This document shows positions 34,608 through 43,277 of a DNA stretch of 59,068 bases, in pieces. The number at the start of each line of letters is the position of its first letter. The first letter of the stretch is position 1. The position numbers and the translations under genes are program-made. Source of the DNA: an uncultured Alphaproteobacteria bacterium (GTDB taxonomy: Bacteria; Pseudomonadota; Alphaproteobacteria; Puniceispirillales; UBA1172); assembly GCA_937952245.1 (NCBI GenBank), contig CALFYS010000045.1, forward strand, positions 1 to 59,068, given 5' to 3'. The notes beneath the pieces were generated by a model. It ran no database searches. It saw only the letters and a program-made list of their open reading frames with translations, and was not told the DNA's origin.

Positions 34608-34675
34608 GATTTCGCTCCTGTCGGAAAACAGTTTGTCTTTCATTAATATAAGCCTGTCATGGCCGTGATACAACC

Positions 34676-34697
34676 GCGGGGCAAAAAAACTCCCCGC
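34676..34697 (-). other. Hairpin between trpS and nfuA
   Basis: GCGGGG and CCCCGC form a 6-bp GC stem around a 10-nt loop. On the minus strand the T-run is in the loop and not after the stem, so it is a poor rho-independent terminator. It may be an attenuating or RNA-protecting hairpin. Confidence 0.35.
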
Positions 34698-34720
34698 TTT
34701 GATACTGGCAAGACGACAGT

Positions 34721-35728
34721 TTAGCCTAAACTTGCGCCCAAGAAGCCTGTCAGGCGGCGAATATCGCCCATAATCGGTTGCGCGATGGCATGGGCACGTT
34801 CCGCGCCATCTTTCAGAATGGCATCAATTTGCGCCGGGTCTTGCATATAGATATTCATCTGTTCGGTAATCGGCGCCAATTTGGCAATCGCCACATCAGC
34901 CAGCGCAGGTTTGAAAACACCAAAGCCCTGGCCGCCATATTCGGCCAGAACATCATCAACCGAAACTTCGGCCAAAGCCGCGTAAATCGACACCAGATTG
35001 CGGGCTTCCGGACGATTTTCTAACCCTTCAGCATCGCTTGGCAGAGGTTCAGGGTCTGTTTTGGCTTTTTTGATTTTGGTCATGATCGCATCGGCATCAT
35101 CGGTCATGGTGATGCGCGAATATTCTGATGGATCCGATTTGCTCATCTTGGCATTGCCATCACGGAGACTCATCACCCGTGTCGCTTTGCCCAGAATTTG
35201 AGGTTCCGGCAAAGGAAAGAAATCTTCGCCATACATGGCGTTGAACGCTTGAGCAATATCGCGGGTTAATTCCAAATGCTGTTTTTGGTCATCGCCAACA
35301 GGAACATGGGTGGCTTTATAGGCCAAAATATCAGCCGCCATTAACGTTGGGTAAGCATAAAGACCAACGGTTGCATTCTCGCGGTTTTTTCCGGCTTTTT
35401 CTTTGAACTGCGTCATGCGATTAAGCCAGCCCAACCGCGCCACACAATTAAAAATCCACGCCAGCTCCGCGTGTTGCGGGACTTGCGATTGATTAAACAG
35501 GATTGAGGTTTCAGGATTAATCCCTGCCGCCAGCACACTGGCCGCCACTTCGCGGGTGCTTTTGGTCAATTCCACGGGGTCTTGCGGCACAGTAATGGCG
35601 TGCAGATCAACGACACAATAAATACATTCAAAATCATCCTGCAGTTTGACCCAGTTTTGGATCGCGCCCAAATAATTGCCCAAATGCAGATTACCCGTGG
35701 GTTGAATACCTGAAAAAATACGTCGCAT
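34721..35728 (-). CDS. trpS: Tryptophanyl-tRNA synthetase
   Basis: Class I aminoacyl-tRNA synthetase of 335 residues charging tRNA-Trp. The HIGH-like motif is PTGNLHLGNYLGA and the KMSKS motif is NAKMSKSDPSEYSRI. VGDDQKQHLELTRDIA is family-typical. It lies in the alphaproteobacterial mutS-glnD-murJ-trpS order, 159 bp after murJ. The gap (35729-35887) shows no gene and probably holds a trpS promoter. Confidence 0.98.
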   Translation of the reverse strand: MRRIFSGIQPTGNLHLGNYLGAIQNWVKLQDDFECIYCVVDLHAITVPQDPVELTKSTREVAASVLAAGINPETSILFNQSQVPQHAELAWIFNCVARLGWLNRMTQFKEKAGKNRENATVGLYAYPTLMAADILAYKATHVPVGDDQKQHLELTRDIAQAFNAMYGEDFFPLPEPQILGKATRVMSLRDGNAKMSKSDPSEYSRITMTDDADAIMTKIKKAKTDPEPLPSDAEGLENRPEARNLVSIYAALAEVSVDDVLAEYGGQGFGVFKPALADVAIAKLAPITEQMNIYMQDPAQIDAILKDGAERAHAIAQPIMGDIRRLTGFLGASLG

Positions 35729-35887
35729 GATTGATCCTTAATTAAAACCTTAAGCCGTGATCAGCCGCCGCCGTCACATTGCTTTTGTCATCATATCATT
35801 CTTTTGACGATGCTGGTTGCGATGGTCAAGCCTTTCTTGCCATCACCGCATATTCATTAGGCCAAAGCGGCGGGATGCAACATCAGA

Positions 35888-37465
35888 TTATGAGGATTTT
35901 CCACGCCGCAATTCAGCCCAGATTTCCCGCGGCAATGCCCCTGAAAAATACGCCACACCAAAATAAGAAATCGTCCCCAAAATAATCAGCATCACCAGCA
36001 TGACCGCGTCTTGGAACAGGCCAGCGTCAATCAAATCGTGGTCATAAATCATTCGCCCCAACCATAACGTGATCGCCATCACCATTGTGCTGACCATGAT
36101 CGGCAAAAAGCCGTTTTTAATATCCGCATCAAGCCGCTTACGCCGCCAAAGCAAAACCGCCATCACCACAACAGAAACCCAAGATGCCAAAGATGTGGCC
36201 AAGGCCAGCCCCACAACACCAAGAACCTGCATCAAAGAAATACTGCCAATTAAATTCACCACCACCGAAAGCAGGGTGATTTTTAACGGGGTTTTCGGAT
36301 CATTCGCGGCAAAAAACGCGGGCTGTAAAATCTTGGCCAGAATAAAAGAGGGAATGCCCAAAGCATAGGCCATCAACACCTGTGATGTTGGGGTGATCAT
36401 GGCATCGGTAAACGCGCCATAGCCAAACAATCCGCTGATAATAATATCGGCGATCAAAAGACTGCCCACCATAGCGGGCAAGGCAAAGAACAGCCCCAGC
36501 CTGATGCCGCCGGCCAAGACAGATCGTGTTTGGCTCATATCACCGGCGGCTTCAAGATGGGAAAGCCGCGGCAATAAGGCTGTGCCCAAAGCAATGCCAA
36601 TCACCCCCAGCGGCAATTGAGCAATACGATCAGCATAATAAAGCGCAGAAATTGCCCCCACCGGCATCAATGAGGCCAAGATAGTATCAACCAGCAAGTT
36701 AAGTTGGGTGCTGCCCGCGCCAAGAGCGGCGGCAAGGAATTTGCGCCACATGGCTTTGCCCGCCGCGCTGATTGTTGGCCATAATCCCCATGAGGGTTGC
36801 TTGCCAATAGCTTTTAACATCCGCTGCATCAAGAGCATTTGCAAAACCCCTGCCACCGGAACCGCTATGGCCAAAGGCACCGCGCCAAAACTAGCCGACA
36901 TGGAGCTGATCAACGCGCCAATCATCAACATCACATTCAAAATAATCGGCGCCGCCGCCCCGCCAAGGAATCGATTATTAGCATTGGTCACCGCCGCCCA
37001 AAACGCCACCATGGAGACCATCGGCAAATACGGCAGGGTGATGCGCGCCAATGTCACCGCGTCTTGAAACCGTTGATCTTCTTCTGAAAAACCCGGGGCA
37101 AGGAAGCTGATCACCGCTGGCATGAAAATTTCCATCAAAAGCGTGATGACCACCAACCCCCATAATAACGTCAGTTGAATTTCAGCCGCTAATAATGCCG
37201 CCGCTTCATCCCCTTGTTTTTTCGCCTTGGCATAGGCGGGAAGAAACGCGTTGGTGATCGCCCCTTCAGCCGTTAGGCGGCGGAACAGATTGGGCAATTT
37301 AAACGCCACAAAAAACGCATCCGCCAAAGGGCCCGCGCCAATCGTCACCGCTAATATCACATCACGTCCGAAACCTAAAACACGGCTGATGGCGGTAAGC
37401 CCCCCAATTTGACGAACCGCGCCAAAAAAACTAGGACCTGATTGTTGCGGCGATGAACTGGTCAT
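35888..37465 (-). CDS. murJ: Lipid II flippase MurJ
   Basis: Integral membrane flippase moving lipid II across the inner membrane for peptidoglycan synthesis. It has 525 residues with about 14 hydrophobic helices. The N-terminal SRVLGFGRDVILAVTIGAG and FFVAFKLPNLFRRLTAEGA motifs are MurJ signatures, with ADRIAQLPLGVIGIALGTA in the middle. It overlaps glnD as ATGA, so the two are coupled. Confidence 0.96.
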   Translation of the reverse strand: MTSSSPQQSGPSFFGAVRQIGGLTAISRVLGFGRDVILAVTIGAGPLADAFFVAFKLPNLFRRLTAEGAITNAFLPAYAKAKKQGDEAAALLAAEIQLTLLWGLVVITLLMEIFMPAVISFLAPGFSEEDQRFQDAVTLARITLPYLPMVSMVAFWAAVTNANNRFLGGAAAPIILNVMLMIGALISSMSASFGAVPLAIAVPVAGVLQMLLMQRMLKAIGKQPSWGLWPTISAAGKAMWRKFLAAALGAGSTQLNLLVDTILASLMPVGAISALYYADRIAQLPLGVIGIALGTALLPRLSHLEAAGDMSQTRSVLAGGIRLGLFFALPAMVGSLLIADIIISGLFGYGAFTDAMITPTSQVLMAYALGIPSFILAKILQPAFFAANDPKTPLKITLLSVVVNLIGSISLMQVLGVVGLALATSLASWVSVVVMAVLLWRRKRLDADIKNGFLPIMVSTMVMAITLWLGRMIYDHDLIDAGLFQDAVMLVMLIILGTISYFGVAYFSGALPREIWAELRRGKSS

Positions 37466-40326
37466 GCGGGCACCTGATTGGCGGGGTCTGTGTTTTTCAA
37501 GACATCAAGCAATTCTTGCTGAAGTTTTTCGCGCCGCGCTTCTGATGATATTTTCAGGCCAAACCCATCTTTGACATAGAACACATCCACCACTCGATCG
37601 CCATAGGTGGATACGCTGGCGGTTTGAATTTGCAGCCCCATCTCCGCCATTCTTGCGGTGACTTTATACAACAGCCCCGGGGCATCCTTGCCATTAATCT
37701 CAACAACCGTATGGGTGTTGCTGGCTTTATTGCTGACAAAAACACGGGCAGGGGCTTGGATACGGCGGATGCGCGACGGGGTTTGCAAAAGCCGGCGTTC
37801 GGTGGCTTCATCAATATCCAACATCCCTGTCAGCGCGTCACCCAAACCTTTGCGCAGGGCTTTGAGTTCAGCAGGGTTGGTGATGGCTTTTTTATCTTCG
37901 TTCTGAATCCACAACACATCCAATGTCAGGCCATCTTTTCGGGTGGTGATGCGCGCGTCAACAATATATGCCCCCATGGCGGCAACCCCGCCGGCAATCC
38001 GTGAAAACAACCCCGCGTCATCGGCGGTGATGATAATCACTTCAGTGGCGTTTCGTTTCGGGTCAGGGGTCATGCCAACGGTCAGCAGATCACCGGAAAG
38101 ATAATGATCACGGCATAATTGAGCGTGGCGGGCGTAACCATCGGCATCAAAACTTGTCCAATACGCCGGATAGAAAAGATCAAGATGTTGGTCGATCATC
38201 TCGTCTTTCCAATCTGGTTTTAAATGATCCTTGAGGATGGCTTTATTTTCTGCCGCGATAAAGCTCAATTCATGATCAGGGGTTGAGCCGCGCAACACCG
38301 CCATGGTGCGGGTATAAAGATCGCGCATCAATTGGGCTTTCCAGCCATTCCATACATTCGGCCCAACAGCGCGAATATCCGCCACGGTCAACACCAAAAG
38401 CAAGTTAAGCCGTTCAGGGGATTGCACTTCGGCGGCAAAGCGTTCGATGGTGGTGGGGTCATTCAAATCATATCGGAAGGCTGTTTCGCTCATCAGCAAG
38501 TGATGCCGCACCAACCACGCGACTGTTTCCGTTGCCGCTTCGCTCATCCCAAATCCTGGGCAAACCGCTTGCGCCACTTCAGCCCCTAAAATCGAATGAT
38601 CGCCGCCCCTGCCTTTGGCAATATCATGCAGCAACAACGCCACGTATAATTCATCCCGCAGGTTAATTTCATGAACGGCGGCAGAAGCCACCGGTGCAAT
38701 TTCAGACAATCGCCCCGTTTCAATGCCGTTCAGAATTCCCATGGCAAAGACCGTATGCTCATCAACCGTGTAGCTGTGATACATATCAAATTGCATCATC
38801 GCGACGATCCGGCCAAAGTCCGGCATGAATTTGCCCAAAAACCCTGTTTCATTCATCAAGCGCAAAATACGTTCAGGGTTTTGGTGACTGGTGACAATAT
38901 CAATGAACTTGGCGTTATTTTCAGGATCATTGCGGAAAGATTGATCAATAATCCTTAGATTGGCGTGGAGTTTCCGCAACGCTTGGGGATGAATATCAAG
39001 GCTATTGTTTTGGGCGATTTGGAACATTTCCATCATCAGGTGAGGGTTTTGTTTCAAATTCACTTCGCGCGGCAGATTAAGCCGCCCCGCTTCGACCTCA
39101 AAAGGCTTAGGGGCTTGCCGCCGCCGCCATAAAGATAAAAACGGCCGTTGCTTTGTGCTGAAATCAGCGGCAATCGCCGCCCAGAAAATCCGCGTTAAAT
39201 TCCCCACTGTTTTGGCGGCGATATGATAGCGGCGCATGAACCGTTCAACGCCTTTCATCCCGCTTCTTGCCTGAAACCCCATCTGCGGGGCGATGTCCAT
39301 TTGGGCATCAAAGGTCAGGCGATCATCTTCACGGCCAGCCCGCAAATGCAAATGGCAACGGACTGACCATAAATACCGTTGCGAGGCTGAAAACTCTTGC
39401 AGCTCACGTTTGCTCAACACCCCTTGGGTGATGATGTCTTCCATCGAGGTCACTCGATAAGCGTAACGGGCAATCCAAAACAAGGTATGGAGATCGCGCA
39501 AACCGCCTTTGCCATCTTTGACATTGGGTTCCACCACATAACGTTGATTGCCGATGCGATTGAGGCGTTGTTCACGTTCATCCAATTTGCTGTTTAAAAA
39601 CGCCACCGCGGTGCCCGTGACAATATCTTGATCAAAACGATTGATCAGGTCTTCGGTCACCGCTTCATCCCCTGCCAGATAACGCGCCTCCAGCATCGCG
39701 GTGCGGATGGTAATATCCTCTTTCGCTGATTTTAATTGCTGGCGCAGGCTTCGGGCGGCGTGACCCACCGTTAAACCTAAATCCCACAAAACATAAAGCA
39801 TGGTTTCAATTTGGCTGGTGACCGCTTTATCAGCCTGAGTTGTGGTTAAAAACAACAGATCAATATCAGATTGCGGTGCCAATTCACCACGGCCATATCC
39901 GCCTGTTGCCACCAAGGCCAAACGCGGGCTGTCTTTCGCCAATGGGATGGTGCTGGTCACGTGCTGGAAAATGTTTTTGACCAATTCATCCATGATCAAC
40001 GCGTAACCGCCAATATAAATCGCGCCGTCATTATCCTCAAGAAAGCGGGATTTAATCAGCTCACGACCTTCCGCCAGCAATGGCTTTGCCGCCGCCAATA
40101 AAGCGTTTTGCAATTCCAACGGCTGTTCCGCTTTAATGGCTTTAAAGGATTTGGCACAGCGGGCGGCAAATTTTGTTTGGTCATACCAAACCCGCGCATA
40201 ACGATACGGCTTCAACACATCCAACCATTGCGGCCTTTGTTGGGGCTGTTGTTGCGACCGTTGATGCACCCGTTGGTGAGATTGCTTTTTTTTCAGTTCA
40301 GTTTGACCCATTTTATCCTGGCTCAT
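37462..40326 (-). CDS. glnD: PII uridylyltransferase/uridylyl-removing enzyme GlnD
   Basis: Nitrogen sensor that uridylylates and deuridylylates PII proteins according to glutamine. It has 954 residues. The nucleotidyltransferase motif is GGYGRGELAPQSDIDLLF (about 142-159). The HD hydrolase domain has VALLLHDIAKGRGGDHS. Two ACT domains form the C-terminus (about 750 and 865 onward). The N-terminus has an odd Gln/Arg-rich stretch (HQRVHQRSQQQPQQRPQ). It overlaps mutS and murJ by 4 bp each. Confidence 0.97.
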   Translation of the reverse strand: MSQDKMGQTELKKKQSHQRVHQRSQQQPQQRPQWLDVLKPYRYARVWYDQTKFAARCAKSFKAIKAEQPLELQNALLAAAKPLLAEGRELIKSRFLEDNDGAIYIGGYALIMDELVKNIFQHVTSTIPLAKDSPRLALVATGGYGRGELAPQSDIDLLFLTTTQADKAVTSQIETMLYVLWDLGLTVGHAARSLRQQLKSAKEDITIRTAMLEARYLAGDEAVTEDLINRFDQDIVTGTAVAFLNSKLDEREQRLNRIGNQRYVVEPNVKDGKGGLRDLHTLFWIARYAYRVTSMEDIITQGVLSKRELQEFSASQRYLWSVRCHLHLRAGREDDRLTFDAQMDIAPQMGFQARSGMKGVERFMRRYHIAAKTVGNLTRIFWAAIAADFSTKQRPFLSLWRRRQAPKPFEVEAGRLNLPREVNLKQNPHLMMEMFQIAQNNSLDIHPQALRKLHANLRIIDQSFRNDPENNAKFIDIVTSHQNPERILRLMNETGFLGKFMPDFGRIVAMMQFDMYHSYTVDEHTVFAMGILNGIETGRLSEIAPVASAAVHEINLRDELYVALLLHDIAKGRGGDHSILGAEVAQAVCPGFGMSEAATETVAWLVRHHLLMSETAFRYDLNDPTTIERFAAEVQSPERLNLLLVLTVADIRAVGPNVWNGWKAQLMRDLYTRTMAVLRGSTPDHELSFIAAENKAILKDHLKPDWKDEMIDQHLDLFYPAYWTSFDADGYARHAQLCRDHYLSGDLLTVGMTPDPKRNATEVIIITADDAGLFSRIAGGVAAMGAYIVDARITTRKDGLTLDVLWIQNEDKKAITNPAELKALRKGLGDALTGMLDIDEATERRLLQTPSRIRRIQAPARVFVSNKASNTHTVVEINGKDAPGLLYKVTARMAEMGLQIQTASVSTYGDRVVDVFYVKDGFGLKISSEARREKLQQELLDVLKNTDPANQVPA

Positions 40327-43052
40327 TTATCTTTTTGCTGAAGCAAATCCTGCATGGCGTAAATCGCTTCAAGGGCTTGCTTTGGTGTCATGGTATCAGG
40401 CAAAAGCGTTTTCAGGAAATCGAGAGCGGGTTGATCAACCGCCGCCGTTTGTTGCTGCGGTATTTCTGCTGAAAACAATGGCAATTCATCAAGTTTTGAT
40501 GACATCAACGGGCTGTTTTCTTCCGTCAGGCTGTTCAACACATCTTCAGCACGGCTTAGGACAGAGGCGGGCACCCCTGCCAATCGCGCGACATGAATCC
40601 CATAGGATTTATCCGCCCCGCCTTCGATCACTTCATGCAAAAAGACAATTTCACCCTGCCATTCCCGAACCGCCATCGCGTGGGGCGAAAGAGCCGAAAG
40701 GCTGCGCTTCAAGCCATTTAATTCATGGTAATGGGTGGCGAAAAGCGCGCGGCATCCATTGACTTCATGCAAATGTTCGACCACCGCCCAAGCCAATGAC
40801 AAGCCATCATAGGTTGCGGTGCCGCGCCCGATTTCATCCAAAATCACCAGCGCGTTTTCACCCGAACGATTTAAAATCGCGGCGGTTTCAACCATCTCCA
40901 CCATGAAGGTTGAGCGCCCTGTGGCAAGATCATCCGATGCGCCAACACGGCAGAACAAGCGATCCACCACGCCGATCACCGCTTGTTCCGCGGGCACATA
41001 AAACCCTGCTTGTGCCATCACCGCGATCAACGCGTTTTGCCGCAAGAAAGTTGATTTCCCCGCCATATTTGGCCCCGTCAAAAGCCAAATACGATCATCA
41101 TCATGTAAAGCGCAATCATTGGCGATAAACGGCTGGTCTCCGGTTTGATCCAGCATATGTTCCACCACCGGATGTCGCCCTTTGGTGATGCTAAAGGCGC
41201 GGCCTTCGGTTAATTGCGGCCTTGTATAATTTTTGGCCTCCGCCAATTGCGCCGATGCCACAGCAACATCAAGGGCGGCGGCATCAGCCGCCAGTACCAT
41301 GATGGCGGCGGTTTGCTTTAAAACATCTTGGGATAATTGGTCGAAAATTTCCAATTCCAAGGCCAAGGCGCGATCCCCGGCTGAGCTCATCTCACGTTCC
41401 AGATCCGCCAATTCCGTGGTGGTGAAACGGACGGTTTGGGCGGTGGTCTGGCGGTGGATAAACCCATCCATGGCCATCATTTTATCGGCATGGGTATTGC
41501 GGACATCAATATGATAGCCCAACACATTATTATGCTTAATCTTCAAGGAAGCGATGCCGGTTTCATCGGCGTATTTCATTTGCAATTGCGCGATCAGGCG
41601 GCGGCTTTCATCGCGCATGGATTTCAAATCATCCAGCCCAGAATGAAACCCTTTCCGAACAAAACCGCCATCACGCGCCAAGAGCGGCAAATCATCTGAT
41701 AACGTGGCGGCGATTTGATGCGACAATTCAAACGGGGCTTTGAGATGGCTTGCCATAGCGGCCAGTTGATCACCTGCGATCAAATCTGATTGACGCTGAT
41801 CAATCGCCTCCGCCATCACTGACGATGCCAATATCCCCCGCCCAATGGCGGCCAGATCACGCGGCCCCCCATGGCCAAGGGATAGCCGCGATAACGCCCG
41901 TTCCAGATCAGGCATGGATTGAAGCGCTTCGGTAAGATGCGCCGATAATACAGGGTCAGAAAGCACCGCTTCCACCAGATCAAGCCTTGCGTTAATGGCG
42001 GTCATATCTGTCAGCGGTGCCGCGATACGGCTGGCCAATTGCCGCCCGCCCGCGGCCGTTAAGGTTTTATCAATCACCGATAACAAACTGCCTTTGGTCT
42101 GGCCGGAAAGCGTGCGGGTAATTTCAAGGGAGCGGCGACTGGCGGGGTCAATTTCCATCACCGTTCCACTGGTGACTTTGATGATGGGCTTCAGGCTTAA
42201 ATCCCGGCCTTTTTGGGTTTGATCCAAATATTGAACCAATGCCCCCGCGGCGGCGTAATCAGCACGGGTCAGATCAGCGATCCCATCCATCGTGGCGGTG
42301 TTATATAGCCGGCATAAATGGGTCTCACCATCTTTTGATGAAAACATCCGCGCTGGCCTTAGGCTGACACAACCCACCAAGCCTTTCGGGTCAGCATCGG
42401 CAAAACCATGGTCGGCATCGGGCTGATCACTGGCGATCAATTCCGCCCCTGAAAGCCGCGCCAAAGTATCATGCAAGCGATCATGTTCAATGGTTTCAAC
42501 AAAGACATCACCGGTGCTGAGGTCAACCCAAGACAGCGCCATATCCTGACCGGATTGCCCTAGCGAGATCAGGAAATTATTTTCGCGTGGCGGCAGAAAT
42601 TCATCTTCGATCAATGTCCCCGGGGTGACAATCCGCACGACATCACGACGGAGCGGGCCTTTATTGCCGTTTTTCTTGGCTTCTTCAGGGCTTTCCGTTT
42701 GTTCGCAAATCGCAACCCTGAACCCTTTGCGGATCAAACGTGATAAATAGGTTTCCGCGGCATGAACCGGCACGCCGCACATCGGCACATCACGGCCTTC
42801 AACCTTACCGCGTTTGGTGAGGGTAATATCAAGGGCGGCGGCGGCATCGACCGCGTCGCGAAAGAACATCTCGTAAAAATCACCCATGCGATAAAACAGC
42901 AAGCAATCATCATGGGCGGTTTTCACATCCAGAAATTGCGCCAGCATCGGGGTGACCCCTGAAGCGTTCTGATCAGGGAAATCCACCATCGGCGGCAATT
43001 CTGCAACCGAAGTCTCTTCTGCTTCTGGTGTTGTTTTTTGATCCAGCGCCAT
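40323..43052 (-). CDS. mutS: DNA mismatch repair protein MutS
   Basis: Mismatch-binding ATPase of 909 residues from the ATG at 43052; a TTG at 43079 would add nine residues. The mismatch-contact motif is MGDFYEMFFRDA, with the Phe-x-Glu signature. Walker A is GPNMAGKSTFLRQNALIAV, Walker B ALVILDEIGRGTATYDG, and FATHYHELN follows. The C-terminus has a truncated tetramerisation region (FLKTLLPDTMTPKQALEAIY). It heads the mutS-glnD-murJ string. Confidence 0.97.
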   Translation of the reverse strand: MALDQKTTPEAEETSVAELPPMVDFPDQNASGVTPMLAQFLDVKTAHDDCLLFYRMGDFYEMFFRDAVDAAAALDITLTKRGKVEGRDVPMCGVPVHAAETYLSRLIRKGFRVAICEQTESPEEAKKNGNKGPLRRDVVRIVTPGTLIEDEFLPPRENNFLISLGQSGQDMALSWVDLSTGDVFVETIEHDRLHDTLARLSGAELIASDQPDADHGFADADPKGLVGCVSLRPARMFSSKDGETHLCRLYNTATMDGIADLTRADYAAAGALVQYLDQTQKGRDLSLKPIIKVTSGTVMEIDPASRRSLEITRTLSGQTKGSLLSVIDKTLTAAGGRQLASRIAAPLTDMTAINARLDLVEAVLSDPVLSAHLTEALQSMPDLERALSRLSLGHGGPRDLAAIGRGILASSVMAEAIDQRQSDLIAGDQLAAMASHLKAPFELSHQIAATLSDDLPLLARDGGFVRKGFHSGLDDLKSMRDESRRLIAQLQMKYADETGIASLKIKHNNVLGYHIDVRNTHADKMMAMDGFIHRQTTAQTVRFTTTELADLEREMSSAGDRALALELEIFDQLSQDVLKQTAAIMVLAADAAALDVAVASAQLAEAKNYTRPQLTEGRAFSITKGRHPVVEHMLDQTGDQPFIANDCALHDDDRIWLLTGPNMAGKSTFLRQNALIAVMAQAGFYVPAEQAVIGVVDRLFCRVGASDDLATGRSTFMVEMVETAAILNRSGENALVILDEIGRGTATYDGLSLAWAVVEHLHEVNGCRALFATHYHELNGLKRSLSALSPHAMAVREWQGEIVFLHEVIEGGADKSYGIHVARLAGVPASVLSRAEDVLNSLTEENSPLMSSKLDELPLFSAEIPQQQTAAVDQPALDFLKTLLPDTMTPKQALEAIYAMQDLLQQKDK

Positions 43053-43078
43053 GATTAAGCCAATGCCCTGATGATGCA

Positions 43079-43125
43079 ATGTTGATACGATGTTGATGCG
43101 ATATTATTGCCATGTTGATGCGATA
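43079..43125. repeat. Three phased direct repeats upstream of maeB
   Basis: ATGTTGATACGATG starts at 43079, and ATGTTGATGCGATA starts at 43090 and at 43112. The spacings are 11 and 22 bp, one and two helical turns, so all copies face the same side of the DNA. They lie about 20-70 bp upstream of the maeB -35 and just before the mutS start. The arrangement resembles tandem activator half-sites. The ligand is unknown. Confidence 0.6.
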
Positions 43126-43146
43126 ACGATCACAAGATAACAGTTC

Positions 43147-43176
43147 TTGTCAGGATAACCTCTACCGTCTTATAAT
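43147..43176 (+). promoter_or_regulatory. Predicted strong maeB promoter
   Basis: TTGTCA (43147-43152, 5 of 6) and a perfect TATAAT (43171-43176) with an 18-bp spacer. The predicted start near 43183 gives a 5' leader of about 95 nt before maeB. The phased repeats lie at roughly -58 to -104. Confidence 0.65.
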
Positions 43177-43277
43177 CCACCCATAAACGTCATAAAAATG
43201 AAGTTTATTTTCTTTATTACTGATCCAAAGTTTTTTGCTTTTCATCACCCAAAACAAGAAAGTTTAAGGCCAAGATT

